A stretch of 30,488 nucleotides of DNA from an uncultured Veillonella sp. (GCA_900549845.1 URPT01000003.1:1-30488); one strand, 5' to 3'. Numbered from the stretch's first letter, positions 7,457 through 16,178 are shown. Made by a program: numbers and translations. The notes: a model not told the origin generated them from the sequence alone.

Positions 7457-7915
7457 TTATTTTTTAAGACGGCTAATTACTTCGTTAGTAATGTTTTCGA
7501 TTTTGCTGTTAGCGTCAGCCGCACGGATTGTGTATGGATCATCCAATACTACATCCATTTTTTTCTCAACGCGAATGGATTCAACAGCATTGTGAATTGC
7601 TTGCATCATAGGTTGTGCAATTTTGTTGATTTCTTCGTTTTCTTTTTGAAGCAATGGAGCTACGGATTTGTTGAATTCAGCTTCTGCTTGAGTTTGATCT
7701 TGAATTTTTTCAATTTCTTGTACTTTTTTCTCAATTTGTGGACGGTATTGAGCGTCTACTTGTTGCATTTTCATATCTAATGCACCATAGCCAGGGTAGC
7801 TATTTACTACTTGGCTCATATTTACTAAGCCAATGTTAGCAGCACTTGCTACTGCAGCAGTAGCAGACATAGCACCAACGATAGCTAAGGTAGTTAATTT
7901 TTTAGATAATTTCAT
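7457..7915 (-). CDS. OmpH/Skp family periplasmic chaperone
   Basis: A 152-residue exported protein. Residues 1-25 are a signal peptide: MKLSKK, a hydrophobic stretch, and a cleavage site near AAVASA-AN. The mature part begins IGLVNMSQVVNSYPGY, the usual Skp/OmpH beta-strand motif, continues as a charged coiled-coil tentacle (about residues 45-115), and ends with IRVEKKMDVVLDD and a final helix. Skp-type proteins hold unfolded outer-membrane proteins in the periplasm, so this gene indicates a diderm cell. The start at 7915 has GAGGAGG about 7 nt upstream; the frame also runs further upstream but without a site. A terminator follows at once. The role is inferred from the family. Confidence 0.88.
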   Translation of the reverse strand: MKLSKKLTTLAIVGAMSATAAVASAANIGLVNMSQVVNSYPGYGALDMKMQQVDAQYRPQIEKKVQEIEKIQDQTQAEAEFNKSVAPLLQKENEEINKIAQPMMQAIHNAVESIRVEKKMDVVLDDPYTIRAADANSKIENITNEVISRLKK

Positions 7916-8042
7916 CTGAAATCCTCCTCGAAATAAAAGTGTCACTATACAATCCAATAGTGTACTATTTTTACTATAACAAATCTCGCTAACTTTCACA
8001 AGACTATGTTACATAGCATAATAAAGCCCTATGAACTGCTTA

Positions 8043-8148
8043 TGAAAGTCTATAGAAGTTAAAATAATACCCACAGGCATGCCCTGAAGCTATAATCGCA
8101 GTCGTTACGGACATATTCAGAGCACACATGTGGGTATTACGGCTTTCA
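8043..8148. repeat. Nested palindromic element between gerW and ompH
   Basis: Three nested arm pairs are seen: TGAAAG/CTTTCA (8043-8048 / 8143-8148), TAATACCCACA/TGTGGGTATTA (8065-8075 / 8129-8139, perfect 11 bp), and TGCCCTGAA/TTCAGAGCA near 8080-8088 / 8116-8124 with one mismatch. On the minus strand the 11-bp arm is followed by TTTTAAC, so it could end gerW transcripts. The outer GAAAG/CTTTC arms link it to other intergenic hairpins in this window. Confidence 0.65.
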
Positions 8149-8174
8149 CCTAGTATTTATAATTCGTTACCGAA

Positions 8175-8552
8175 TTATTGTTCATCGTTCAAATAAATGT
8201 ATTTATCGGATTTCAATTTGGACACGAGATCAGGCACCAAACCGATAAGACGATCGAAGCTGCTGCTGTAAGGGTTGCCTTTAATGTTGAACAACTCGAT
8301 GCGTTCGCCTTTAATAACGAGGATAGCGCTTGGTTCCATTTTGGCACCGCCGCCACCGCCACCACATTCGTGATTTTTGTTAGCAGTGTTGTGGTTTGTA
8401 CCAGTACCAAAACCAAATGTTACGTCTACGAATGGAACAAGTGTAGTATCGCCGATTTGCACAGCTTCGCCTACTACAGTTTCCACCTTAATCATATTTT
8501 TGAATTTCTCGAATAGGACTTCCAAATTCTCTTTTACATTACTGTTCTCCAT
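8175..8552 (-). CDS. GerW family protein (YtfJ-like)
   Basis: A 125-residue protein of the GerW/YtfJ family. The family landmarks are IKVETVVGEAVQIGDTTLVPF near the N-terminus, VDVTFGFGTG, the glycine run after Cys (CGGGGGGAKMEPSA), and the C-terminal LVPDLVSKL. In Bacillus subtilis YtfJ is a spore protein needed for germination, but GerW-family genes also occur in non-spore-formers with unknown function. The ATG at 8552 lies 7 nt after GGAGG; a GTG one codon earlier is less well spaced. The next gene upstream, 8625-9764, encodes the DUF2953 protein, just as ytfI precedes ytfJ in Bacillus. The family call is firm; a sporulation role here is doubtful. Confidence 0.88.
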   Translation of the reverse strand: MENSNVKENLEVLFEKFKNMIKVETVVGEAVQIGDTTLVPFVDVTFGFGTGTNHNTANKNHECGGGGGGAKMEPSAILVIKGERIELFNIKGNPYSSSFDRLIGLVPDLVSKLKSDKYIYLNDEQ

Positions 8553-8624
8553 CACAGTACCTCCGCTTTTTGTGAAAGTATCATTGCTATATTAGCTCAT
8601 GTACTTAGTTGACTTAATATATCC

Positions 8625-9764
8625 TTACGCTGTTTGACCTTGTTCGGCTTTCAGCTTTTCTAACTGCTTAGCTTCCTTCCGTTTAACCCAGAAGACGCGA
8701 GCACCTTCACCCAATAGGGAACGCATTGGTTTAGATAGTAAAAATCTTGTGCCATGCCAAGCCATAACAGCTAAAATGATGCGACCTTTAATGTAACCGC
8801 TACCTTCACCTGCCCAATTTACATAATCGAGCTCGATGTTCTCAGCTTGTTCTGGCCAAATGCTGTATAGCATAGATGCAATAATCCCCATGCGATATGG
8901 GTCACCGATACCAAATCGACCTTCTATAGCCACATCGCGTGGTTTAGAGTGGTCATAGCATCGTTTCGAAACAAGGAATAGCTGGTGCCATAATTCTGTA
9001 TTTGTTACATGTTTCATGAACCAGAATGTAGGAATTTTAGATTTAAATGATGCCACTGGATCGTTTGGATCTGGCTTTTCAAAACGTTGTTTCACCGTCG
9101 TTTTGAGATCATTCACCTTCGTAAATACCTTTTCCTTAATGGAACCGTCACTGTTGAAAGTAACGCGACTTACTGTTTCATCATCGCTTTGAATATGAGA
9201 TGTTGGATCTTGCTGAATGGAGTCATACCGATCAGCACGAGCTTGTGCATCCATATCCTTAGAAGCTTGTTCAGGACGTTCAATGCGTTCATTTGGATTT
9301 TGAGATTTACCAGCCCCTGGTGATTCTTCATCATCAAAGGTAGCGTCAGAACGTTGAGAGCTCTTCAAATCTTCAAAGCTAGTACCACTAGAGCTTGCAG
9401 AAGGACCTTGTCCGCCCCCTTGCATCGCCTTAGCAAAGGCCTCTGCTTGTGACATATCATCGTCTTCGTCCACAACTTTTTGGTATTCTTCGTCAACGCG
9501 ATTTTCAAGCCATTCTTCATAGTCTTTCACAGGACCAATCTTGAGCATGCCCAAAATATATAATTCCTTAAAAAATGGTTTGTCCTGCAAATACGCTAAA
9601 TGCAGTGAAAATACACGCCACAGCCATTTGACGCGCACCTCGCCACGATATGGCGAGCGTCCGTCGATTTCGATGCTATATGTGATTGGTGTCAGTAGGA
9701 TAATCAAGATGAGTGCTGCAATGATGGCCACAATAACGAGGGCCACAATAGCCACTGTACTCAA
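8625..9764 (-). CDS. DUF2953 membrane-anchored protein (YtfI-like)
   Basis: About 379 residues. A hydrophobic helix at the very N-terminus (VAIVALVIVAIIAALILIILL) anchors the protein. The following EVRVKWLWRVFSLHLAY is the DUF2953 start, and the C-terminal third (FGIGDPYRMGIIASMLYSIWP, GYIKGRIILAVMAW) is its conserved end. Between them, roughly residues 80-215, lies a long charged low-complexity linker rich in Asp, Ser, Gln and Glu, which is longer than I expect for the family. The start is uncertain: AAGGAGGTGAT overlaps a GTG at 9773 and leaves only 2 nt before an ATG at 9770, while the TTG at 9764 is 8 nt from GGAGG and is used here. It pairs with the downstream gerW gene. Confidence 0.82.
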   Translation of the reverse strand: MSTVAIVALVIVAIIAALILIILLTPITYSIEIDGRSPYRGEVRVKWLWRVFSLHLAYLQDKPFFKELYILGMLKIGPVKDYEEWLENRVDEEYQKVVDEDDDMSQAEAFAKAMQGGGQGPSASSSGTSFEDLKSSQRSDATFDDEESPGAGKSQNPNERIERPEQASKDMDAQARADRYDSIQQDPTSHIQSDDETVSRVTFNSDGSIKEKVFTKVNDLKTTVKQRFEKPDPNDPVASFKSKIPTFWFMKHVTNTELWHQLFLVSKRCYDHSKPRDVAIEGRFGIGDPYRMGIIASMLYSIWPEQAENIELDYVNWAGEGSGYIKGRIILAVMAWHGTRFLLSKPMRSLLGEGARVFWVKRKEAKQLEKLKAEQGQTA

Positions 9765-9793
9765 CCACATCACCTCCTTAGGTGTACCTATGA

Positions 9794-10372
9794 TTAGTTT
9801 TCAATACCTTTTCGAGCCATTACGCCTTGAAGGTAGTAATGTTTAACCTCTTTCATTTCCGTTACAAGGTCTGCCTCGTCGATTAATTCTTGAGGAGCCC
9901 CACGGCCCGTAAATACGAGTTCCGTTTCTGGATGACGAGCATCGAGCAAAGCCTTTGTTTTATCCCATGTAATGAGTTCAAAGAAGAGTGCCATGTTGTA
10001 TTCATCAAGAACGACGAGATCGTACTCTCCACTGCTAATAGCAGCTAATGCACGTTCGTATCCTTTTTCGATGAGCGCTACATAATCCTTTGGCGGATTA
10101 CCGGATTCAAAGACAACGACTTCATCACCCCATTTAGCGAGTTCATCCTTGCTCTTCATCCCTTCTTTGATGATAAAGAATGGCTTACCCACGGTTTCTA
10201 AGGTTAAATTCTGTAAGGTAGGTAAAATAGTATGTTCACTATATACTTTAGATTTCATAAATTGCAAAAAGAGGACTTTCTTGCCAGCACCGATGGCACG
10301 GATAGCTAGACCGATAGCAGCGGTCGTTTTGCCCTTGCCTTCGCCGGTATAAACTTGTACATAGGCCTTCAT
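9794..10372 (-). CDS. cobO: Corrinoid adenosyltransferase, CobO/BtuR type
   Basis: This 192-residue cytoplasmic enzyme transfers the adenosyl group of ATP to a reduced corrinoid, making adenosylcobalamin or an adenosylated precursor. The P-loop GEGKGKTT sits at residues 10-17, and later motifs include VLFLQFMKS, VVLDEYNMALFF, ELVFTGRGAP and a C-terminal EVKHYY. Length is normal for the family. I chose the ATG at 10372 because GGAGG stands 7 nt before it; the ATG at 10390 lies upstream of that site. The DUF2953 gene follows 29 bp later, so they may share a transcript. A corrinoid-dependent methionine synthase is encoded 7 kb away; that enzyme uses methylcobalamin, so this product is more likely for other B12 enzymes. 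Confidence 0.92.
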   Translation of the reverse strand: MKAYVQVYTGEGKGKTTAAIGLAIRAIGAGKKVLFLQFMKSKVYSEHTILPTLQNLTLETVGKPFFIIKEGMKSKDELAKWGDEVVVFESGNPPKDYVALIEKGYERALAAISSGEYDLVVLDEYNMALFFELITWDKTKALLDARHPETELVFTGRGAPQELIDEADLVTEMKEVKHYYLQGVMARKGIEN

Positions 10373-10427
10373 AGATATACCTCCGTTCATATACTTTTAT
10401 TTTACAATATATATATACAAAAGAAAA

Positions 10428-10476
10428 GAAAAAGAACTTGCTATTAGTGCATTTGCACGCATAACAAGTTCTTTTT
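10428..10476 (-). terminator. Intrinsic terminator of the M23 peptidase gene
   Basis: Arms AAAAAGAACTTG and CAAGTTCTTTTT (10429-10440 / 10465-10476) enclose a second small GTGCA/TGCAC stem. On the minus strand a T-rich tract follows, about 50 bp after the peptidase stop. Confidence 0.85.
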
Positions 10477-10525
10477 CCTATGAATTATGTTTTATGTTAC
10501 ATATATTCTGTTTTAGATTACGTTT

Positions 10526-11479
10526 CTAGTTGCTAATTGGCAAGAAGATCATAGGGTCTGTAGGAGATCCATTGAGGCGTACCTCATAGTGAACGTGGGC
10601 GCCTGTACTTTTACCAGTACTACCCATCAAGGCAATTGTTTGACCTTGTTTTACGCTCATACCAACCGTTACCAATACAGCACTATTATGACCATACCGT
10701 GTTACGAAGCCATTACCATGGTCGATTTCAACAAGATTACCGTAACCGCCCTCTGTATAACCGGCAAAGGTTACAACGCCAGCAGCAGTAGCCACGATTG
10801 GTGTACCATAGTCATCCGCAATATCTACCCCTTCATGGAACGCACCGATAGCGCCCGTTACAGGGTCCACACGGCTACCAAATGGAGAGGTAATAACGCC
10901 CTTGCTTGGCCAGATACTTGGTGTAGTGTTATTCGTAACACCACCAGAACCAGCGGAGAAGTTGATGGATTGCATAGCCATAAGGTCTTGCGCGCCACCA
11001 TCGCGAAGGATATTACGCATAGTATAGAAGCTAACTAGCAATTTTTGTGCGTCCTTGTCCATTTTGGACAAACGCGCTGATAATTGTGCCGCTGTCAGCG
11101 TCTTTACTTCGCTTTCATCAGCGGCTGGCTGCTTTGGGTCGCTACCGTCCCCGCCACCTTGAGATGGTGTGCCAGATTCAGCGCCCTTCAGCATTTGCTT
11201 GTTTTCCTCGCTAATTTGATTTAAGTTTTGGATTTTCTTATCTAGAACATCTGTCTTTTGTTGTAATAATTTCAGCTGTTCCGATTGCAATTGTGTCTGT
11301 TGACGTAATTGTACTACCTCAGCTTGGCGCACGATGCCCCAAATGCCGAGAACCAACGCCGCGATGATTAAGATAGAGCCTACAATGGCTGCTATTTTCG
11401 CCTGCTTGGTTGTTAATGTCAATATGCAGTTGTCACCATTTCTTTCAACTTTGTTTGAAATAAATGCCGGTACTTTCAA
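10526..11479 (-). CDS. M23 (LytM) family peptidase, membrane-anchored
   Basis: A 317-residue cell-wall peptidase or amidase activator. Residues about 27-50 form a membrane helix, followed by a Gln/Leu-rich coiled coil (about 52-100) and a Gly/Asp/Pro linker. The LytM domain occupies about 195-312 and keeps all zinc ligands: H215 and D219 in HEGVD, H264 in RYGHNS, and H295-x-H297 in HVHYEV. It should therefore be catalytic, unlike degenerate EnvC/NlpD-type activators, and act on peptidoglycan in the periplasm. The start codon is TTG, with AAGGAAGG 6 nt upstream. The DUF4446 gene ends or begins 12 bp away, so the two genes form one unit. A terminator closes it. Confidence 0.9.
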   Translation of the reverse strand: MKVPAFISNKVERNGDNCILTLTTKQAKIAAIVGSILIIAALVLGIWGIVRQAEVVQLRQQTQLQSEQLKLLQQKTDVLDKKIQNLNQISEENKQMLKGAESGTPSQGGGDGSDPKQPAADESEVKTLTAAQLSARLSKMDKDAQKLLVSFYTMRNILRDGGAQDLMAMQSINFSAGSGGVTNNTTPSIWPSKGVITSPFGSRVDPVTGAIGAFHEGVDIADDYGTPIVATAAGVVTFAGYTEGGYGNLVEIDHGNGFVTRYGHNSAVLVTVGMSVKQGQTIALMGSTGKSTGAHVHYEVRLNGSPTDPMIFLPISN

Positions 11480-11491
11480 TACAAACCTTCC

Positions 11492-12013
11492 TTATTTAGA
11501 AACGATGGCGCTCGTTAACGCTTCCTCATTGGTGCGTTCGCCCAACGCTTCGTTCAAACTCTCTAATTCTTCTTGTGAAAGACTTACGAGACTTTTACCT
11601 TTCACAATGGGTTTACTAAAAATACGGGATTCATTACGACCGTAAATACTGGAGATACAGATGCCGTTATTGTTGCCGTCAAGCAATGTAAGCGCAAAGG
11701 ACAAATCATTACCGATATTTTCAAAGGCGTTATATTTAATAAAGCCAATTTTTTGTATCGTATTGCTTTGAATATTGCGGATCGCCGCTTGCTCGGTCAT
11801 CATAGTCTCAAGACCCTTTGCAGCATCGCGAATTTCGCTAACCTCTACAGATAATTTACGTTCTAGGCTCGCACCATTGTCCCCTTGCATAAAGAAATCG
11901 TATTTCTTTTTAAGGCTCCCTAAGCGAATGTGCAAGATAACACAATACACTAACAACGCTATAACAAGAACGATGGTTGCCATGCCAATCCACGGTTGAA
12001 TCGATTCGAACAT
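11492..12013 (-). CDS. DUF4446 family protein
   Basis: A 173-residue protein with one N-terminal membrane helix (about residues 8-28), a short coiled-coil segment, and a C-terminal domain carrying the DUF4446 pattern: GFIKYNAFENIGNDLSFALTLLD, then GICISSIYGRNESRIFSKPI and a Ser/Glu-rich tail. The family is common in Firmicutes and is often encoded beside parA/parB, as it is here at a distance of about 1.7 kb. Its function is unknown. GGAAGG lies about 7 nt before the ATG. It is 12 bp upstream of the M23 peptidase gene in the same direction, so a link to the cell wall is possible but inferred. Confidence 0.87.
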   Translation of the reverse strand: MFESIQPWIGMATIVLVIALLVYCVILHIRLGSLKKKYDFFMQGDNGASLERKLSVEVSEIRDAAKGLETMMTEQAAIRNIQSNTIQKIGFIKYNAFENIGNDLSFALTLLDGNNNGICISSIYGRNESRIFSKPIVKGKSLVSLSQEELESLNEALGERTNEEALTSAIVSK

Positions 12014-12216
12014 GTATATTCCTTCCTATACAATCATTCAAACTCCAACACTTAATTATACCATTCCTATTGTGAAAGTTAAATGACTGCATACAATTTA
12101 ATTTAATATATTTAATGTATCTAATATAGATAAGCGATATCTATATAACAATTCATATAACAAGCATGTAAGGTTATATCTACATATATATGTTAGATAC
12201 AAATTACAATACTTTA

Positions 12217-13482
12217 TTAGCTCTCTAATTCGTCAACAAATGGGCTTATCGCTCGTTCTAGTATACCATGTAGAGCGGCTATGAGTACACCGTAATTTAC
12301 GATTGGTGTGCCTTGTACAACGGCACATTCAATGCGTCGTAATACCTCGCGGCGTGTAAGCATACAGGCACCACAATGGATGATTAAATCATACTGAGAT
12401 ACGTCTTTTGGGAAGGCTCCCCCACTCGTGAATTCTAGCTGTAAATCTGTATGACCTTGCTTCTTAAGAAGATTAGGAATTTTTACGGTTCCAATATCAT
12501 CGCATTGACGGCGATGTGTACAGCCTTCGCTGATGAGCACCTTAGAGCCTGCTTTCAAATTCTTAATCGCCTCTACACCAGCTACTAAGTCCTGTAATTT
12601 TCCTTTAAAGCGGGCCATCAAAATGGAGAATGATGTTAATGGAATGGTATCTGGTGTTAACTCATCAACTCGATCAAAGGCCTGAGAGTCACAGATAACC
12701 ATCTTAGGAGGATTCTTAAGAGAGTTGATCATAGCGGGTAACTCTTCTGTTTGGCACACTAACGCTAAGCCTTTGTAATCAAGAATTTCTCGAATCGTTT
12801 GTACCTGTGGCAAGATAAGACGGCCCTTTGGCGCTGCGCTATCAATAGGGCATACGAGGATGATTGTATCCCCCTCTTCTACTAAACCCTGTAATAGAGT
12901 TTGATCACCTTCTACATCAAGTGGTGTTAATCCACCCAAAAGATCGAGTAATTCTAAACGTTTAACCTTAGATGTAAAATCAGCAGAACCAATGACAGTA
13001 GCTAAATCAGATAATCCCTTATGACTTTCAACATAAATAGATGCATCTGTTTTATTCTCTATATTGTTTTCTTTATCATTTTCTTTGTCAATTTCTGCAT
13101 TGATTTCATTTATAAACAAAGCAATAGGCACATTATTTTGTTTTAAAAGCCCTAACCAGTGCATATCATCAGCAGTTGGTTCTTCATCAGTACGAAGTAC
13201 ATAAACAGCGAGGTTAATCTTCTTCACAACCTCTTCTGTTTTCTCCATACGCAATGTACCTAATTCAGTTGTATCGTCTATACCGGCTGTATCGGTAATC
13301 ACTACAGGTCCTAGTGGTAAAATCTCCATGGATTTGCTCACAGGATCTGTCGTTGTCCCAGCCACCTCAGATACGAGGGATACAGGCTGATCTGTTAACA
13401 TATTGATCAATGTAGACTTACCAGCATTACAACGACCAAAAAAGCCAATATGCACGCGGTTTGCTTTAGGTGTTTGTTCCAT
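12217..13482 (-). CDS. hydF: [FeFe]-hydrogenase H-cluster maturation GTPase HydF
   Basis: This 421-residue protein is the scaffold that carries the assembled 2Fe subcluster to the hydrogenase. The N-terminal GTPase domain has GRCNAGKS (residues 16-23), TTTDP and DTAG (64-67). The C-terminal cluster-binding domain has the HydF pattern CxH followed by HCxxC, visible as CTHRRQC and HCGACM. Between G-domain motifs a Lys/Glu/Asn-rich insert (KENDKENNIENKT, about residue 135) looks like local repeat expansion. HydE and HydG, the radical-SAM partners, are not in this window. The gene is downstream of parB in the same direction but separated by a 286-bp gap that holds a hairpin and a tandem repeat, so it may be transcribed separately. 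Confidence 0.93.
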   Translation of the reverse strand: MEQTPKANRVHIGFFGRCNAGKSTLINMLTDQPVSLVSEVAGTTTDPVSKSMEILPLGPVVITDTAGIDDTTELGTLRMEKTEEVVKKINLAVYVLRTDEEPTADDMHWLGLLKQNNVPIALFINEINAEIDKENDKENNIENKTDASIYVESHKGLSDLATVIGSADFTSKVKRLELLDLLGGLTPLDVEGDQTLLQGLVEEGDTIILVCPIDSAAPKGRLILPQVQTIREILDYKGLALVCQTEELPAMINSLKNPPKMVICDSQAFDRVDELTPDTIPLTSFSILMARFKGKLQDLVAGVEAIKNLKAGSKVLISEGCTHRRQCDDIGTVKIPNLLKKQGHTDLQLEFTSGGAFPKDVSQYDLIIHCGACMLTRREVLRRIECAVVQGTPIVNYGVLIAALHGILERAISPFVDELES

Positions 13483-13507
13483 AGTCTATCCTTGTTACTT
13501 AACATAA

Positions 13508-13542
13508 CAGTAAAAGCGCAGCCCGTAGACTACGCTTTCACC
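13508..13542. repeat. Small hairpin upstream of hydF
   Basis: GTAAAAGCGCAG and CTACGCTTTCAC form a 12-bp imperfect stem with two mismatches and an 8-nt loop. The closing CTTTCAC arm matches the recurrent intergenic word found elsewhere in this window. Confidence 0.5.
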
Positions 13543-13708
13543 GTGGATTGTAAATTGTATTTACATTATACAGAATTGTTATCGATTTGTCATTACTAAA
13601 TTTACATAATTCGATATCAAATTTAATATACCAATTATGATATTTAATTAAAAATCCACTATATATAGTAATTACGTAAAAATAAAGAGTATATAGTTAT
13701 GTATTGAA

Positions 13709-13762
13709 ATTGCTATTGCTATTGCTATTGCTATTGCTATTGCTATTGCTATTGCTATTGCT
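13709..13762. repeat. Hexanucleotide tandem repeat, nine ATTGCT copies
   Basis: Nine uninterrupted ATTGCT units occupy 54 bp, ending 6 bp beyond the parB stop codon. No interruption or variant unit is present, so the tract is a good candidate for slipped-strand length variation. It is outside coding sequence, so length changes would alter the parB 3' UTR or the parB-hydF spacer rather than a reading frame. Confidence 0.95.
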
Positions 13763-13768
13763 AAGCAA

Positions 13769-14698
13769 TTATACTCTAAATTCTACAGTTTCCGTATCAT
13801 CTGTATGCTCTTGACCATCCATATAAGCAATGAGTCGTTCTAATTCTGTTTCAGAGGAGAAGGCAATTTCAATCTTACCTTGAACCTTTTTACCAGCACG
13901 GAACTTAATGTTTACAGGAGATCCTAAGCTTAATTTTAGACGGTCCATAAGGGCACGTACCTCTGCAGTACTTTGTGGCTTAGCAGCTTTTGTTTTAGGA
14001 GTTTTATTTTGCATAGACTTCACAAGAGCCTCTGCTTGACGTGCACTTAATTCGCCCTCTTTAATGCGTTCAGCAGCTTCAATTTGTTGTGCCGCACTAC
14101 GCAACGCCAATAATGGACGTGCTTGACCTACTGTTAAGTCACCTTCAATAAGATCTTTTTGTACGGAATCACATAACTTTAACAAACGAACCATATTTGC
14201 AATATAAGAACGACTACGACCTAAACGAGCAGAAATCATTTCTTGCGTTTGTTTATAAGTATCCATTAAACCTTGGTATGCCAAAGCTTCTTCAATAGGA
14301 TCTAAGCCTTCACGTTGTAGATTTTCAACGAGGGCTACCTCTGTCATTTCTTCTGTATTATATTTCTTTACAATAACTGGTACAGTTTCTAAACCTGCAA
14401 TAATAGCGGCACGGTAACGACGTTCACCAGCTACGATTTGGTATTTATTCTTTTGTTTACGTACTACAATCGGTTGGAAAATACCAAGATTTTTAATAGA
14501 CTCAGCTAATGTGGCTAAACTATCTTCATCAAAGCTTTTACGAGGTTGATCTGCATTCGGAACTAATTCAGAAATTGGTAGTTCGTGAATCTCCTTTTCA
14601 GGTAATACAGACTCTACATTATCTACCTTCATTAAGTTTCCAAGACCCTTCCCCAAGCCAGATGATTTACTTTTCTTACTTTTAACTTCTCTAGGCAT
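13769..14698 (-). CDS. parB: Chromosome partitioning protein ParB (Spo0J)
   Basis: A 309-residue ParB. It has the LGKGLGNLM N-terminal motif, the ParB/CTPase domain with GERRYRA at 91-97 and ENLQRE at 125-130, the central helix-turn-helix (SARLGRSRSYIANMVRLL), and a C-terminal dimerisation domain (about 245-300). ParB is a CTP switch that loads as a clamp at parS, spreads, and recruits SMC and ParA to separate origins. Five perfect parS sites are present within the adjacent 2 kb. The gene follows parA by 65 bp and ends beside the ATTGCT repeat. The start at 14698 has an AGAGG site. Assignment is firm. Confidence 0.96.
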   Translation of the reverse strand: MPREVKSKKSKSSGLGKGLGNLMKVDNVESVLPEKEIHELPISELVPNADQPRKSFDEDSLATLAESIKNLGIFQPIVVRKQKNKYQIVAGERRYRAAIIAGLETVPVIVKKYNTEEMTEVALVENLQREGLDPIEEALAYQGLMDTYKQTQEMISARLGRSRSYIANMVRLLKLCDSVQKDLIEGDLTVGQARPLLALRSAAQQIEAAERIKEGELSARQAEALVKSMQNKTPKTKAAKPQSTAEVRALMDRLKLSLGSPVNIKFRAGKKVQGKIEIAFSSETELERLIAYMDGQEHTDDTETVEFRV

Positions 14699-14763
14699 AA
14701 CTAACCTCTCTCACCTTACATATAGTGACTATATCAATCTATAACACTCAATTATTTAACTAT

Positions 14764-15534
14764 TTATTTAGCCTTTGAAGCTTTAATTACTTCTTTAGCT
14801 AATTTAGTATATACGTCAGCCCCCTTAGATTTTGGATCATATACGATAATCGGTTCACCATAGCTTGGAGCTTCACTAAGACGTACATTACGAGGAATAA
14901 TAGTCTTATATACTTTATTGCCAAAGAATTTTTTCACTTCATCAGCAACTTGAATAGATAAATTTGTACGACCATCAAACATAGTTAACAAGACACCTTC
15001 GATTTCAAGGTCTTTATTAGATGTTTGTTGCACAATTGTTATGGTTTTTACAAGTTGACTAACCCCTTCTAATGCGTAAAATTCACTTTGAATCGGAATT
15101 AAAACGCTATCTGCTGCTGTAAAAGCATTTAATGTTAGCAAACCAAGGGATGGCGGGCAGTCAATAATAATAAAATCGTATTCATCACGTACTGGTGCCA
15201 ATGCTTTTTTCAACATTGTTTCACGTGAAACAACGGAAACGAGTTCCACTTCTGCACCAGCTAATTGAATCGTTGCAGGCGCTACAAATAGCTTTTTAAG
15301 CATTGTAGGCTGAACAATATCAGTAATAGGTTCACCATCGATTAGAACATCGTGTACACAGAGTTCTAAATCATCTTTTTCAATGCCTAAACCAGAGCTA
15401 GCATTACCTTGTGGATCTAAATCAACAAGCAATACTTTCTTACCAGCATCAGCCAAACAAGCGCTCAAATTCACAGATGTTGTTGTTTTACCAACGCCGC
15501 CTTTTTGATTAGTAATAGCTATAACTTTGCCCAC
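14764..15534 (-). CDS. parA: Chromosome partitioning ATPase ParA (Soj)
   Basis: A 256-residue Walker-type ATPase of the short chromosomal Soj class, without an N-terminal DNA-binding domain. The deviant Walker A KGGVGKTT is at residues 11-18, with VDLDPQGN and [11 protein letters not shown] following. ATP-bound dimers bind DNA nonspecifically and are stimulated by ParB, which moves origin regions apart; Soj also modulates DnaA in Bacillus. The start is GTG at 15534, with GAGGTG 6 nt upstream. The coding region itself contains a perfect parS site at 15217-15232, where it encodes part of VSRETM, so codon choice there is constrained by ParB binding. It is followed by parB. Assignment is firm. 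Confidence 0.96.
   Translation of the reverse strand: MGKVIAITNQKGGVGKTTTSVNLSACLADAGKKVLLVDLDPQGNASSGLGIEKDDLELCVHDVLIDGEPITDIVQPTMLKKLFVAPATIQLAGAEVELVSVVSRETMLKKALAPVRDEYDFIIIDCPPSLGLLTLNAFTAADSVLIPIQSEFYALEGVSQLVKTITIVQQTSNKDLEIEGVLLTMFDGRTNLSIQVADEVKKFFGNKVYKTIIPRNVRLSEAPSYGEPIIVYDPKSKGADVYTKLAKEVIKASKAK
15217..15232. promoter_or_regulatory. parS: parS site 1, inside parA
   Basis: A perfect 16-bp TGTTTCACGTGAAACA palindrome within the parA reading frame. This is the consensus ParB loading site of Firmicutes. Confidence 0.95.
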
Positions 15535-15745
15535 TTAATTCACCTCACATGTTCGTTCAAAATATTTCTTTTTAATTATAACATAAAACAACGATAATTA
15601 CGGTAATTACTAATCAAATTCTAGAAAAATATCTATAATTTCATCTATCATACACATTATTTCAAAAATTATATAGTTTATATCAGCAAATATATAGACC
15701 CAATGTGCTATATTTCCTTTAAATTATATAATTATATACCTTGAT

Positions 15746-15761
15746 TGTTTCACGTGAAACA
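15746..15761. promoter_or_regulatory. parS: parS site 2
   Basis: A perfect TGTTTCACGTGAAACA, extended by AT on each side to a 20-bp palindrome. It is about 210 bp upstream of parA. Confidence 0.96.
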
Positions 15762-15800
15762 ATTTACTTTTAATTTTTCAAAATATATTTGAGTAAAAAC

Positions 15801-15838
15801 TTATCTATAAATGTTTCACGTGAAACATTTATAGATAA
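15801..15838. promoter_or_regulatory. parS: parS site 3 within a 38-bp perfect palindrome
   Basis: The 16-bp parS core is at 15812-15827. Symmetry continues without a mismatch through TTATCTATAAA on one side and TTTATAGATAA on the other, giving 38 bp of perfect dyad, much longer than ParB binding needs. Confidence 0.96.
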
Positions 15839-16096
15839 TCAAAATTTTATAGTTACTCAAAACGTAAATTTATAGTTGTTCAATACATATTTTTAACATA
15901 AATTTTTTATAGTAAAAAAATAGAGTTGGTATATGAATATATACCAATTTATAATTTTTACACATATTTTTTCACACAGTTTTATTTTGAAATAACTAAG
16001 CTAAAAAAATTACAACCCAACTAATCTAAAATATATAACTAACCTAAAAATTCAATCCGCTAATTGAAATAGTTAAGCTAATAAAAATAATTCAAT

Positions 16097-16112
16097 TGTT
16101 TCACGTGAAACA
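16097..16112. promoter_or_regulatory. parS: parS site 4
   Basis: A perfect TGTTTCACGTGAAACA flanked by symmetric A/T pairs. It lies about 190 bp upstream of the promoter of the methionine block. Confidence 0.96.
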
Positions 16113-16146
16113 ATTAGAAATAAAACAGTAAGATCATGAAGCAAAT

Positions 16147-16178
16147 ATAATAGATATAATAGATATAATAGATATAAT
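16147..16178. repeat. Tandem repeat of ATAATAGAT
   Basis: About 3.5 copies of a 9-bp AT-rich unit lie between a parS site and the methionine promoter. It may be a flexible or easily melted DNA segment; no coding potential. Confidence 0.85.

Noticed and set aside
13709..13762. CRISPR-like repeat array near parB
   Set aside because: Units are 6 bp and contiguous with no spacers; this is a simple tandem repeat.
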